Origin: Candidatus Nitricoxidireducens bremensis | GTDB lineage: Bacteria; Pseudomonadota; Gammaproteobacteria; Burkholderiales; Rhodocyclaceae | DNA length: 64,000 nt | Direction of reading: 5' to 3' | Assembly (NCBI GenBank): GCA_030247725.1 | Contig: JAOTRT010000012.1 | Location: forward strand, 1 to 64,000 | Shown: positions 9,788-18,621 of the stretch, in pieces | Layout: the number at the start of each line of letters is the position of its first letter | Position numbering within the stretch: the first letter of the stretch is position 1 | The notes under the pieces: generated by a model | Databases searched by the model: none | Told to the model about the DNA's origin: nothing | Seen by the model: the letters and a program-made list of their open reading frames with translations, nothing else | Program-made: the position numbers and the translations under genes

Positions 9788-11605
9788 ATGGCCACTTCTT
9801 CGATCAGCAACTCTTCCGCCCTTTCCGGTTCGGGGACCCTGTCGTCCGCCGGCCTGGGCTCGGGACTGGACGTCACGGGCATCGTCAGCAAGCTGATGGC
9901 CATCGAGCGGCGGCCCATCGACCTCATCGACACGAAGTCCACCGTCGTCCAGGCCCAATTGACGGCCTACGGCAGCCTCAAGGGTTCCCTTTCCTCCCTC
10001 CAGACCGCCGTCACATCCCTCACCAGCAAGTCCACCTATTCGGCCACCAAGGCCACGGTGGCGGACACCGAGCAACTGGGCGTCACTTCCGACAGCACGG
10101 CGGCGGCGGGCTCCTATTCGGTCCAGGTGGTCAATCTCGCCAAGGCCGAAAAGCTCAAGTCCGCGGCCTTCAGCAGCGCCAGCGACAGCGTCGGCACGGG
10201 CACGATCACCTTCGATTTCGGCACCTACAGCACGACGGGTGGCGTCACCGGCTTCGCCCTGAACACCAGCAAGAAGCAGGTCTCGGTGACCATCCCCTCC
10301 GGCTCCGACTCCCTGGCTTCCATCGCCGATGCCATCAATGCCGCCAAGGCGGGCATCAGCGCCACGGTGCTCAACGACGGCACCAGCAGCTATCTCTCCT
10401 TCTCGCCGACGGACCCGGGGGCCGCCAACGCCCTGCGCATCCAGGTGGACGACAACGACGGCAACGACGCCGACAGCAGCGGCCTTTCGCGCCTGGCCTT
10501 CGACAAGAGCACGGGCCATACGGCCGGCAGCGTGGATCTCACGTCGGCGGTGAACATCGCGGCGGCGTCGGACAACAACAAGTTCATGATCGCGGTGGAT
10601 GGCGGCACAGCCACCGAAGTCACCCTGGCGGACGGCACCTACGACAACACGAACATCGTGGCGGCCATGCAGGCCGCCGTGGATAGTGCCGTCGGCGCCG
10701 GCAAGGCCGTCGTCTCCCTGAATGCCGGCAACCAGCTGGTCGTGGCCTCGGCAGCGACCGGCGGCCTTTCCAGCATCGCCATCAGCGGCGTCACGGGCAA
10801 TATCGGCCTCAACACCCTGTTCGGCGCTTCCGGCACTTCCGTCAGCGCCATCAAGAACCTGACGGAAACCGTCGCTCCCCAGGACGCCAAGATCATCGTG
10901 GACGGCGTCACGGTGATCAAGTCCACCAACACCATCACCGACGCCATCCGCGGCGTCACCCTGAGCCTGACGAAGGAATCCGCCGAGGCCACCACCGTGA
11001 AGGTGGCGGCCGACAACAGCGCCCTCAGTTCGGCCCTGGAGGCCTTCGTCAAGGCCTACAACTCCACCTCCGGCACCCTGTCGGAACTGCTGGCCTACGA
11101 CGTCAAGACCGGCAAGGCCGGCGCCCTGCAGGGGGAAGGCACGGTGCGTTCGATCCAGGCCCAGCTGCGTCAGGCCCTGCAGTCGATCACCAAGGGCGGC
11201 GGCCTCACCGGCCTTTCCGAGATCGGCGTTTCCTTCCAGCGCGACGGCACGCTGCAGTTCAGCAGCGACAAGCTCAACACGGCCCTGTCCGACCCGACGA
11301 AGAACGTCAAGTCCCTGCTCATCGGCACGGACGGCACCAGCGGCATCGCCAACAAGATCGACAACCTGTTGAGCACCTTCCTCGACAGCGACGGCACCCT
11401 GACGGCCCGTACCGACGGCCTCAACAGCCAGGTGACGCTTTACGAGAAGCGCAAGGCCGAACTGGAGGTGCGCATGAGCTCCATCGAGGCCCGCCTGCGC
11501 AAGCAGTACAACGCCCTCGACTCGCTGATCGCGAGCATGAACCAGACATCGTCCTACCTGACGCAACAGTTGGCCAACCTGCCCAACAACAACTCCGACA
11601 AGTAA
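9788..11605 (+). CDS. fliD: Flagellar filament cap protein FliD (HAP2)
   Basis: 605 residues, longer than the usual 450-480. The N terminus (SSAGLGSGLDVTGIVSKLMAIERRPI) and the C-terminal coiled coil (MSSIEARLRKQYNALDSLIASMNQTSSYLTQQL) are characteristic. FliD forms the pentameric cap under which flagellin folds. The middle has a flagellin-IN-like region and, around residues 262-352, a module of the type NNKFMIAVDGG...VTLADGTYD...LVVASAATG...LFG that recurs in FlgK, FlgL and FlgE of this window. First gene of a tight run with fliS and fliT (gaps of 21 and 7 bases), its export chaperone partners. Confidence 0.96.
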   Translation: MATSSISNSSALSGSGTLSSAGLGSGLDVTGIVSKLMAIERRPIDLIDTKSTVVQAQLTAYGSLKGSLSSLQTAVTSLTSKSTYSATKATVADTEQLGVTSDSTAAAGSYSVQVVNLAKAEKLKSAAFSSASDSVGTGTITFDFGTYSTTGGVTGFALNTSKKQVSVTIPSGSDSLASIADAINAAKAGISATVLNDGTSSYLSFSPTDPGAANALRIQVDDNDGNDADSSGLSRLAFDKSTGHTAGSVDLTSAVNIAAASDNNKFMIAVDGGTATEVTLADGTYDNTNIVAAMQAAVDSAVGAGKAVVSLNAGNQLVVASAATGGLSSIAISGVTGNIGLNTLFGASGTSVSAIKNLTETVAPQDAKIIVDGVTVIKSTNTITDAIRGVTLSLTKESAEATTVKVAADNSALSSALEAFVKAYNSTSGTLSELLAYDVKTGKAGALQGEGTVRSIQAQLRQALQSITKGGGLTGLSEIGVSFQRDGTLQFSSDKLNTALSDPTKNVKSLLIGTDGTSGIANKIDNLLSTFLDSDGTLTARTDGLNSQVTLYEKRKAELEVRMSSIEARLRKQYNALDSLIASMNQTSSYLTQQLANLPNNNSDK

Positions 11606-11626
11606 TCGAGCGAGAAAGGAAAGCCC

Positions 11627-12052
11627 GTGTTCGCCACCCTGTCCAATCCCGCCGCCGCCTACCGCAAGGCCGGTATCGAGGCCAGCATCGAAAGCAAGTC
11701 GCCCCACGAGCTGGTGCTGATGCTCTACGAAGGCGCCCTGTCCCAGATCGCCATCGCCAACATGTGCATCCAGCAGAACGATGTCCTCCAGAAGGGCAAG
11801 GCGATCGGCAATGCCATCAACATCATCGACGGCGGCCTGCGCGCCTGCCTCGACTACAACAGCGGCGGCCAGCTCGCCGAGCGCCTTGCGGCCCTCTACG
11901 AGTACATGTGCAACCGCCTGCTGCACGCCAATCTGCACAACGACCGGGCCACGCTGGACGAGGTGGCCGCCCTCCTCGGCGAGTTGAAATCCGCCTGGGA
12001 AGAAATAGCCAATGATCCCGCAGTACTTTCCGCAAACAAATCCGCCGCCTGA
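11627..12052 (+). CDS. fliS: Flagellin export chaperone FliS (GTG start)
   Basis: 141 residues, all-alpha. It binds the C terminus of flagellin in the cytoplasm and stops early polymerisation. Typical features are 'AAYRKAGIEASIESKSPHEL' near the N terminus and 'LVLMLYEGAL'. The GTG at 11627 is preceded by AAAGGAAAG and gives the canonical family start. Lies between fliD and fliT. Confidence 0.95.
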   Translation: MFATLSNPAAAYRKAGIEASIESKSPHELVLMLYEGALSQIAIANMCIQQNDVLQKGKAIGNAINIIDGGLRACLDYNSGGQLAERLAALYEYMCNRLLHANLHNDRATLDEVAALLGELKSAWEEIANDPAVLSANKSAA

Positions 12053-12059
12053 CGCTACC

Positions 12060-12386
12060 ATGATCGCGATGTCTTCACAGATCGAGATTTTCCAGGAGAT
12101 GAGCGCCCTTTCGGCCCGCATGGTCGAAGCGGCGCAAGCCCATGACTGGGACCAGCTGGCGAGCCTGGAGGAGTCGGTAGCCTCCCTGCGCGACACCCTC
12201 ATGGCCGACGGCACCGGCCCGCGCCTGGCGCCCGAGCAGCAGAACCTCAAGGCCGCGCTGATCCAGCGCATCCTCGACGACGATGCGGAAATTCGCCGCC
12301 ACACGGAACCCTGGATGGAACACGCGCGGCAATTCCTCGGCGACAACAACACGCGGCGGCGGGTCCAACAGGCCTACGGCGCCTAA
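12060..12386 (+). CDS. fliT: Flagellar chaperone FliT
   Basis: 108 residues from the ATG at 12060; another ATG at 12069 is possible, and a longer frame reaching back into fliS is judged unlikely. Short helical protein (IEIFQEMSALSARMVEAAQ, DWDQLASLEESVASLRDTL, ending NNTRRRVQQAYG) typical of FliT, the FliD export chaperone. Sequence conservation in FliT is low, so the call rests partly on its place after fliDS. The next gene, a FliK-like protein, begins 15 bases later. Confidence 0.85.
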   Translation: MIAMSSQIEIFQEMSALSARMVEAAQAHDWDQLASLEESVASLRDTLMADGTGPRLAPEQQNLKAALIQRILDDDAEIRRHTEPWMEHARQFLGDNNTRRRVQQAYGA

Positions 12387-12401
12387 GCGCGAGGGTCGTC
12401 C

Positions 12402-13580
12402 ATGGCCCTGATCCCCCCCGATGCCGGCATGGGCCTGCGCATGCAGGCGGCGGCGGACCTGCTGCAGCCGGTCACGCCGGTCCAGGAGATTCCTTCCGAT
12501 CTGCCGGAGCTGCGCCAGGGGCAGATGTTCTCGGCGCGCATCCAGGAAGTCCTGCCGGAGAACACCTACAAGGCCCTGGTAGCCGGCAAGCAGATCACCC
12601 TCCAGTTGCCCCAGGGCGCCAACGCCGGCGACACCCTGGAACTGGTGGTCATCGACCGTACGCCTAAGGTCGTCATCGCCCAGCTGGCGGGACAATCGGC
12701 CACCCAGGCGGCCGACGACGCCTATCCCTACGCCACCTTGTCCAAAGCCGGCCAGATGATCGGCAACCTGCTGCTGCAGGAAGGCGAGACGCCCGAGCCG
12801 GTGCCGCTCAACCGGGGCCAGCCGGTGCTCGGCCATCCGCCCGCCGCCCCGGGCGAGCTGGCCCCGGCACTGGCGAAGGCCGTGTCGAGCAGCGGCCTGT
12901 TCTACGAATCCCATCTCGTCCAGTGGGCCCTGGGTAAGGTGCCGACTGAACAATTGCTGCAGGAACCCCAGGGCAGCAAGTCCTCGCCCGCCGCTTTCTT
13001 CGCCCATGGCCTGCTGCCGGCGGAAACCGGCGAAGAGGCGGCGCCCAGGACCGCCGCCGAGCAGGCCGCCCAGGGCGGCGGCAAGGCACCCGCGGGACCG
13101 GCCGCCACGTTGATGCGCAGCCTCTTCGGCGGCGAGGAATCCCCCGGCCCGGCGCCCGCCGCCGCGCCCCAGAGCGGCGCCCTCGCCCAGGCCGCGATCC
13201 CGGACGACCTGCGTCCCCTGGTGCAGCAGCAGCTCGACGCCGCCGGCACCCAGCGCATGATCTGGCACGGCGAGGCCTGGCCCAACCAGCAGATCAAGTG
13301 GGAAGTCGCCCAGGAAGAGGAAAAGCAGGCAGCGGACGGTACGGTGGAGCCCGCCGCCTGGCGCACCCACCTGAGCATGGAGTCCCCGCGGCTGGGCCGC
13401 GTGGACGCGGCCGTGCAACTGACGCCGGCAGGGGTGCGCATCGCCCTTGCCACCCCCTACGGCACCACCGCGGCCGACCTGAACGGGGCGGCGCCGACCC
13501 TGGCCGCCTCCCTCGAAGCCGCCGGTGTCGCCCTGCTGGGCTTCCAGGTAAGACATGAGTCCGGCGAACAAGCCGCCTGA
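12402..13580 (+). CDS. Second FliK-like hook-length control domain protein
   Basis: 392 residues. An N-terminal domain (about 30-110) is followed by a low-complexity alanine/proline/glutamate region and a C-terminal domain (about 285-390) of the FliK Flg_hook type: WHGEAWPNQQIKWEV, then THLSMESPRLGRVDAAVQLTP and 'LEAAGVALLGFQVRHE'. A separate, conventional fliK is at 24292. The end of this gene overlaps the next one by 26 bases, and that gene encodes the FlhB C-terminal domain, which is FliK's known partner. The two are probably translated together as a second specificity-switch pair. What they regulate is not known from sequence. Confidence 0.8.
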   Translation: MALIPPDAGMGLRMQAAADLLQPVTPVQEIPSDLPELRQGQMFSARIQEVLPENTYKALVAGKQITLQLPQGANAGDTLELVVIDRTPKVVIAQLAGQSATQAADDAYPYATLSKAGQMIGNLLLQEGETPEPVPLNRGQPVLGHPPAAPGELAPALAKAVSSSGLFYESHLVQWALGKVPTEQLLQEPQGSKSSPAAFFAHGLLPAETGEEAAPRTAAEQAAQGGGKAPAGPAATLMRSLFGGEESPGPAPAAAPQSGALAQAAIPDDLRPLVQQQLDAAGTQRMIWHGEAWPNQQIKWEVAQEEEKQAADGTVEPAAWRTHLSMESPRLGRVDAAVQLTPAGVRIALATPYGTTAADLNGAAPTLAASLEAAGVALLGFQVRHESGEQAA

Positions 13581-13863
13581 AACCGAGGAACGGGCGCTGG
13601 CCGTCGCCCTCGCCTACGCTCCCGGAGAATCCGCGCCGAAGGTCGTGGCCAAGGGACGCGGACTGGTGGCCGAGGAAATCATTTCCCGCGCCAAGGAACA
13701 CGGCGTCTTCGTCCACGAGTCCCCCGACCTGGTGGCCCTGCTCTCCCAGGTGGACCTGGACGCCCGCATTCCCCCCGAACTCTACGTGGCCGTGGCCGAA
13801 CTTCTGGCCTGGCTCTATCGCGTCGAACACCAGGACGGCTCCCCCGTTCCGCCGCCCCCGTGA
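13555..13863 (+). CDS. FlhB C-terminal domain homologue (FlhX/FlhB2 type)
   Basis: 102 residues with no membrane segments. It matches the cytoplasmic C-terminal domain of FlhB downstream of the autocleavage site (ALAYAPGESAPKVVAKGRGL, AEEIISRAKEHGVFVHESP, IPPELYVAVAELLAWLY). It has no NPTH cleavage motif, as expected for the post-cleavage fragment. Stand-alone FlhB-C proteins are known in several bacteria and can replace the cleaved FlhB fragment at the export gate. Overlaps the FliK-like gene by 26 bases. Full-length flhB lies at 53397-54539. Confidence 0.88.
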   Translation: MSPANKPPETEERALAVALAYAPGESAPKVVAKGRGLVAEEIISRAKEHGVFVHESPDLVALLSQVDLDARIPPELYVAVAELLAWLYRVEHQDGSPVPPPP

Positions 13864-13901
13864 GTTTCCAGAGAGCCCCTGTCCCACGGTAGAATGCCCG
13901 C

Positions 13902-14735
13902 ATGGTCGAAAACGAAACCCCGGAACCGGAACAACCCGTCGCGGCGGCGCCTGACGCCGAAAAGCCGGTCGAGAAGCCGGCCGAAAAAAAGCCCCCGCTG
14001 CTGGAACCCGGCGAATATGCCCAGTACATCCTCCGCTCCAGGGCCGAGGTGCTGTTCGTGCTGCGCTCGCTGCTGGATGCGGTTTCCCAGGTCACCATCT
14101 TCTTCAACGAAGGCAAGGAGATGCTGCTCACCACGCTGGTCGCCCTGGAGGACGATGCCGTGGTGCTGGATTTCGGCGCCAGTTCCGAGACCAACCGCAA
14201 GGCCCAGGAGGCGGAAAAGCTGTTCTGCGTCGCGGTGCACGAGAAGGTCCGCATCCAGTTCCTGCTGCGCGGACTGAAGCGCATCGAATACAAGGGCCGG
14301 CCGGCCTTCCGCGCCGCCCTGCCGGACGAGGTGCTGCGTCTCCAGCGGCGGGAGTTCTTCCGCCTGACGACGCCCATCGCCCGCCCCCTCAAATGCCTGA
14401 TCCCCTTCGGCGACAGCGAAGGCACCGTGCAGATGATGGACATGAACGTCGTGGACATCAGCGGCGGCGGCCTCGCCCTGGCACTGCCGGAAGGCGTCAC
14501 CTTCGAGACCGGCGCCGAGTTTCCCAACTGCAAGGTGGACCTGCTGGAGGTCGGCACGGTGACGGCGACGCTCAAGATCCGCAACCAGTTCGAGATCACC
14601 CTGCGCAGCGGCGGCCGGGTGAGGCGGGCCGGCTGCGAGTTCATCAAGATCGCGCCGGCGATGCTGAACCTGGTGCAGCGTTACATCATCAAGGTGGAAC
14701 GGGAACGCAAGGCCCGCGAAAGCGGCATGATCTGA
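13902..14735 (+). CDS. ycgR: YcgR-type PilZ flagellar brake
   Basis: 277 residues. A glutamate/proline-rich N-terminal tail (1-45) precedes a YcgR N-terminal domain and a PilZ domain. The c-di-GMP motifs are both present: RREFFR at residues 149-154 (RxxxR) and DISGGG at 185-190 (D/NxSxxG). When loaded with c-di-GMP, YcgR proteins bind the motor and slow or bias it. It sits 38 bases after the FlhB-C homologue and is the last gene of the fliDST group; convergent with the M48 protease gene. Confidence 0.93.
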   Translation: MVENETPEPEQPVAAAPDAEKPVEKPAEKKPPLLEPGEYAQYILRSRAEVLFVLRSLLDAVSQVTIFFNEGKEMLLTTLVALEDDAVVLDFGASSETNRKAQEAEKLFCVAVHEKVRIQFLLRGLKRIEYKGRPAFRAALPDEVLRLQRREFFRLTTPIARPLKCLIPFGDSEGTVQMMDMNVVDISGGGLALALPEGVTFETGAEFPNCKVDLLEVGTVTATLKIRNQFEITLRSGGRVRRAGCEFIKIAPAMLNLVQRYIIKVERERKARESGMI

Positions 14736-14784
14736 GCGGCGAGCCGCCGCCGACGGGGCTTACGCCCCATCTCCGCAACGTCCC

Positions 14785-15591
14785 TTAACCTTTCCTGGCC
14801 TTCTCGTAGAGCGGCATCACCGCGGGCAGGTGCTTTTCGATTTCCTGGATGCGGTTCTTGCCCGACGGATGGGTCGATAGCCACTGGGGCGGCGCGCCCC
14901 GGTTCGCCGCCGCCATCTTCCGCCAGAGGCTGACGCCGGCGCGGGGATCGAAGCCGGCGCGGGCAGCCAGATCCAGGCCCACCAGATCCGCCTCCGACTC
15001 GTCGTCCCGGGAGAACTTGAGGGACAGCAACTGCCCGCCCACATCGAAGGCGCCGGCATACTTGCCGCCGCCGACGAACTGCCCGAGCAGCGAGGCACCG
15101 AGATGGGTCAGCTCGCTTTTGGCGATGCGCTCGCGGGCATGCTCGCGCAGGGCGTGGGCCACTTCGTGCCCCATGACGACGGCCACCTCGTCGTCGCTGA
15201 GCTTGAGGGTTTCAAGTATCCCGGTGTAGAAGGCGATCTTGCCGCCCGGCATGCAGAAGGCGTTGATCTGCTTCGCGCCGATGAGGTTCACCTCCCACTG
15301 CCACTGGCCGGCGCGCGGGTTCCAGCGCGACACGAAGGGAACGATGCGGCCGGCGATGGCCCGCAGGCGCTTGACCTGGGGATGGTCGTCCGCAGCCAGG
15401 GCGCGCTTGTCGGCGGCCTGGCGCAGCATCTGTCCGTACTCCTGGGCCGCCTGCCGTTCGAGCTGCTGGGCGGGCACCAGGTTGCGCACGGCCGAGGGCT
15501 TGCCCACCTCGATGCCGTCGGCGGCAAGGGCACAAAGAGAAACGGCCACCGAAGTGGCCGCCGCGAGGCTGCGTAGCAAAGCGCCCATCAC
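14785..15591 (-). CDS. M48-family periplasmic metalloprotease
   Basis: 268 residues with a signal peptide (about 1-24, ending in ALAA). The zinc site HEVAH is at 142-146, and the third ligand is in the ESEAD segment near 198-202, so the catalytic set looks complete. Similar to the single-domain M48 proteases (LoiP/YcaL/BepA-like without TPR). Its ATG overlaps the fliE stop by 4 bases, so it is coupled to a flagellar rod gene. A role in envelope or rod-assembly quality control is possible but is only inferred from that coupling. Confidence 0.9.
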   Translation of the reverse strand: MMGALLRSLAAATSVAVSLCALAADGIEVGKPSAVRNLVPAQQLERQAAQEYGQMLRQAADKRALAADDHPQVKRLRAIAGRIVPFVSRWNPRAGQWQWEVNLIGAKQINAFCMPGGKIAFYTGILETLKLSDDEVAVVMGHEVAHALREHARERIAKSELTHLGASLLGQFVGGGKYAGAFDVGGQLLSLKFSRDDESEADLVGLDLAARAGFDPRAGVSLWRKMAAANRGAPPQWLSTHPSGKNRIQEIEKHLPAVMPLYEKARKG

Positions 15592-15914
15592 ACCGGCATG
15601 TTCATGATGTCGTGGTAGGCGCTGACCAGCTTGTTGCGCACCTGGACCATCTGCTGGAAGGACAGGTTGGCCTTCTGCAGGTTGATCATCACATCCTGCA
15701 GGTTCACGTTTTCCTGCCCGCTGGCGAAGTTCTGCGTCATCTGCTGGGCCTGCTCCTGGGCCTGTCCCACCTGGTCGATGGCAGACTTGAGCACCTGCGC
15801 GAAGTCGGCGCCCTCGGCGGCCTGGCCGCCCTGGACGGGCTTTCCTTGCGCGAGACCCGACGTCGAGCGCAGCTCGGCGAGCATCTGTTCTATGTTCCGC
15901 GTTTCAATAGACAT
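15588..15914 (-). CDS. fliE: FliE, MS ring-rod junction protein
   Basis: 108 residues. The C-terminal half is typical (VNLQDVMINLQKANLSFQQM, VQVRNKLVSAYHDIMNMPV). FliE is the first substrate secreted and links the FliF ring to the rod. It has its own sigma-54-like promoter at 15960-15975 and lies downstream of fleSR on the same strand. Its stop codon overlaps the start of the M48 protease gene. Confidence 0.96.
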   Translation of the reverse strand: MSIETRNIEQMLAELRSTSGLAQGKPVQGGQAAEGADFAQVLKSAIDQVGQAQEQAQQMTQNFASGQENVNLQDVMINLQKANLSFQQMVQVRNKLVSAYHDIMNMPV

Positions 15915-15959
15915 GTCACACCCCCGGTAGGACTATCCTACGCTGGTCGTCATTCTAAT

Positions 15960-15975
15960 AGCAAGCGGTATGCCT
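15960..15975 (-). promoter_or_regulatory. Sigma-54-like promoter of fliE
   Basis: AGGCATA-CCGC-TTGCT on the minus strand: -24 GGCA and -12 TTGCT at correct spacing, but the TGGCACG box has mismatches. It lies just after the fleR stop codon and 46 bases before the fliE ATG. Confidence 0.7.
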
Positions 15976-15982
15976 GAAAACA

Positions 15983-17356
15983 TCACTCGGGCTCATCGAA
16001 GAAACCTTCCTCACGATACTGTTTGAGCTTGTAGCGCAGGGTTCGTTCCGAAATACCGAGAATCTCGACCGCCTTGCGCCGCGAGCCGCCGACTTTCGCC
16101 AGGGTTTCGAGGATGTGCTGACGTTCGAGATCCTTCATGTTGGAAGGGTTTACGGCAGCCGGCGATGCATCTTGAATGACGGGGGCCGGCGCTTCCGCCA
16201 CGGCCTGCGGCGCCGCAGGCTGCGGTGAGGCGGAGAGGGTCAGCAGCAGATGCTCGGCTTCGACCCGGTCCTCGGGCGCCAGGATCAGGGCCCGCTGCAT
16301 GACGTTCTCCAGTTCCCGCACGTTGCCCGGCCAGGCATACGCGGCAAGTTTTGCCGAACCCGAGGCTTCGATGCGGGCAGTTTTGCCCAGCCGCTCGCCG
16401 TGGAGGGCGAGGAAGTGGTTGGCGAGGGGAACGATGTCGCCCGGCCGCTCCCGCAGGGCGGGGATGCGCAGGGGGAAGACGTTGAGTCGGTAGTAGAGGT
16501 CCTCGCGGAAGCGGCCGGCGGCCACTTCCGACGCCATGTCCCGGTTGGAGGTGGCGAGCACGCGGATGTCCAGGGGAATCGGCTTCTTGCCGCCGACCCG
16601 CTCGACCTCGCGCTCCTGCAGTACCCGCAGCAGCTTGGCCTGGAGGGACAGGGGCATCTCGGAGATTTCGTCCAGCAGCAGGGTGCCGCCGTTGGCCTGC
16701 TCGAACTTGCCGGCCTGGGCCGCCTGGGCGCCGGTAAAGGCGCCCTTCTCGTGGCCGAAGAGGGTGGCCTCCAGCAGGTTGTCGGGAATGGCGGCGCAGT
16801 TGATGGCGACGAAGGGGCCGCGGGCCCGGTTGGAGCGGTCGTGGATGTAGCGGGCGAAAACTTCCTTGCCGGTGCCGGATTCGCCGGTGAGCAGCACCGT
16901 GGCGTCGGTCTTGGCGACGCGGGCGGCCAGCAGCAGCACCTCCTGGGTCGCCGGATCGGCGCTGACGACGCCGGCGGCGCCCTCCGCCGAGGCCGGCTGG
17001 GCATACTGGGCGATCTGCTCGATCAGGGCCTTGGGCTCGAAAGGTTTGAGCATGAAGTCGCAGGCGCCGCCGCGCATGGCGGCAACGGCCTTGTCCACAT
17101 CACCGAAGGCCGTCATCAGCAGCACCGGCAGGCCCGGCTTGCGGCGGCGGATCTCGGCCAGCAGTTCCAGCCCGTCCATGGGCGACATGCGCAGGTCGGA
17201 GACGACCATGCTGAAGGAGTCCCGGGCGATGAGCTGCAGCGCGGACGGTCCCCCGTCGGCGCCGCTGACGCGGTAGCCGGCGGCTTCCAGGGTGACCAGC
17301 AGGGCGTCCCGCAGGGCCTCGTCATCCTCGACGACGAGTATGTTCATAGGTTTCAT
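15983..17356 (-). CDS. fleR: Sigma-54 flagellar response regulator FleR/FlrC
   Basis: 457 residues from the ATG at 17356, which follows the fleS stop by 4 bases with GGAAAG upstream; a longer frame is open but lacks a site. Domains: receiver (1-120, acidic pair near 11-12, phospho-acceptor D54 in VVSDLRM), AAA+ sigma-54 activation domain (Walker A GESGTGKE, the sigma-54 contact loop GAFTGA, LLLDEISEM) and a C-terminal Fis-type helix-turn-helix (GGSRRKAVEILGISERTLRY). It should activate the sigma-54 promoters in this window. One copy of the CGGCAA-N3-TTGCCG palindrome lies within this gene. Confidence 0.95.
   Translation of the reverse strand: MKPMNILVVEDDEALRDALLVTLEAAGYRVSGADGGPSALQLIARDSFSMVVSDLRMSPMDGLELLAEIRRRKPGLPVLLMTAFGDVDKAVAAMRGGACDFMLKPFEPKALIEQIAQYAQPASAEGAAGVVSADPATQEVLLLAARVAKTDATVLLTGESGTGKEVFARYIHDRSNRARGPFVAINCAAIPDNLLEATLFGHEKGAFTGAQAAQAGKFEQANGGTLLLDEISEMPLSLQAKLLRVLQEREVERVGGKKPIPLDIRVLATSNRDMASEVAAGRFREDLYYRLNVFPLRIPALRERPGDIVPLANHFLALHGERLGKTARIEASGSAKLAAYAWPGNVRELENVMQRALILAPEDRVEAEHLLLTLSASPQPAAPQAVAEAPAPVIQDASPAAVNPSNMKDLERQHILETLAKVGGSRRKAVEILGISERTLRYKLKQYREEGFFDEPE
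16342..16356. promoter_or_regulatory. CGGCAA-N3-TTGCCG palindrome inside fleR
   Basis: CGGCAA-GTT-TTGCCG, perfect. It is in coding sequence (codons for a GSAKLAA stretch), 366 bases upstream of the fliE sigma-54 element, which an enhancer could still serve by looping. It may also be a chance product of the codons. Confidence 0.45.
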
Positions 17357-17360
17357 GGTT

Positions 17361-18548
17361 TCAGCTTTCCGTGGATTCGCCCGCAAGGCCGAGCGATACC
17401 GTCATTGCGAATTCGGTGCCCTCGCCCAGCTTCGAGGTGACGTCGATGCCGCCGCCGTGGGCGCGGGCCACGCCGCGGGCGATGGCGAGGCCCAGGCCCG
17501 TGCCGTCCGTGCGTGTCGTGAAGAAGGGCTGGAACAGGCGCGGCACCACGTCGGGGGCCATGCCGCGGCCGTTGTCGCGCACCGTCAGGAGCCAGTGGGT
17601 GGCACCGCGGCAGATCGAGAATTCGATGCGCCCGCGCCCCGGCTCCACCGCCTGGAGGGCATTCTCCAGCAGGTTGGTCAGCGCCCCGGCAATGGCCTTG
17701 CGGTTGCCGGTCATGGTCTCCCCGTCGTCGTCGGCGGCGGCGACGCGGAACTCCACGTCGCGGCTGCGCGCCAGGGGTTCGAAGGTATGGGCAAGGTCGC
17801 CGACCAGGTCGCGGATCGGGAAGGTCTCGCGCCCCAGGGCCTCGCCGCGGGCGAACAGCAGCATGTCCTGGATCAGGCGTTCCAGATGCTTGAGGCGCGC
17901 CACGGTCTTCTGGGCGATGCTGACCCGGCTGGCGGCGGCCAGGTCCGGGTTCTCCAGGTTGCCGGCGTAGAGCAGCGCCGCGGCCAGCGGCGTGCGCAAC
18001 TGGTGGGCGAGCTGGGCCGCCATCTCGCCCATGGCGGCGAGGCGCTGCTGGCGCTCGGCCTGGCTCTTGAGGCGATGGGCCTCGGTGACGTCGTGGAGCA
18101 GCACGATGCGTCCGCCGGCCGAATCCAGGGGCGTGACGGTGACGGAAACCCGCCGCTCGCCGGCAATGGACTCGCCCGGCGTTTCCGTCGCAACGAGGGT
18201 GCCGCCTTCGGCATCTGCCCAGGCCATGCCGGAAACCAGGCCGAGGGCGGTGGCGGCCGGGTTGGCTTCGACCACCCGGCCGTCGGCATCCAGCACCACC
18301 ACGCCGGCCGGCAATGCGTTCAGCAGCAGGGTCAGGCGCTCCGTCAGGGCGGCCTTCTCCAGATACTGCTGCCGCAGGGCGCCGTTGGCCGCGGCAAGCT
18401 CGGCCGTCAGCTGGGCCACCTGGGCCTGCAGCACCTTGTAGGTACCGGCCAGTTCCTCGGACGCCTCGTTGAAGAGACGGAAGGCTTCGGCAAGCCTGGC
18501 GCTTTCGGCGGGCGAGGCCGGGTCGACGATGTTTTCTGTAGTATCCAT
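17361..18548 (-). CDS. fleS: Flagellar sensor histidine kinase FleS/FlrB
   Basis: 395 residues, cytoplasmic (no membrane segment seen). An N-terminal coiled-coil region and PAS domain (about 70-180) are followed by the HisKA helix with the phospho-accepting histidine in AAQLAHQLRTPLAA, then HATPase with N, G1 (DNGRGMAPDV) and G2 (GTGLGLAIA) boxes. It should phosphorylate FleR in response to flagellar assembly state. First gene of the minus-strand fleSR-fliE group, divergent from fliF across 142 bases. No strong ribosome binding site precedes the ATG at 18548. Confidence 0.94.
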   Translation of the reverse strand: MDTTENIVDPASPAESARLAEAFRLFNEASEELAGTYKVLQAQVAQLTAELAAANGALRQQYLEKAALTERLTLLLNALPAGVVVLDADGRVVEANPAATALGLVSGMAWADAEGGTLVATETPGESIAGERRVSVTVTPLDSAGGRIVLLHDVTEAHRLKSQAERQQRLAAMGEMAAQLAHQLRTPLAAALLYAGNLENPDLAAASRVSIAQKTVARLKHLERLIQDMLLFARGEALGRETFPIRDLVGDLAHTFEPLARSRDVEFRVAAADDDGETMTGNRKAIAGALTNLLENALQAVEPGRGRIEFSICRGATHWLLTVRDNGRGMAPDVVPRLFQPFFTTRTDGTGLGLAIARGVARAHGGGIDVTSKLGEGTEFAMTVSLGLAGESTES

Positions 18549-18597
18549 GCAGGGAGGATGATCGCAGATTCCCAGTGTATCAACGGCTTCCGAATTG

Positions 18598-18614
18598 GCG
18601 GCAAAAATTGCCGC
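18598..18614. promoter_or_regulatory. CGGCAA-N3-TTGCCG palindrome between fleS and fliF
   Basis: GCGGCAA-AAA-TTGCCGC, 7-bp arms, perfect. It lies 8 bases upstream of the fliF sigma-54 element and 50 bases upstream of the fleS ATG. This is too close to -24 for a simple distant enhancer, so it may act on fleS, or on fliF in another way. Confidence 0.7.
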
Positions 18615-18621
18615 TTCTTGA

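Noticed and set aside
14736..14784. Short GC stems between ycgR and the M48 gene as a bidirectional terminator
   Set aside because: Stems of about 5 bp with no T-rich run.
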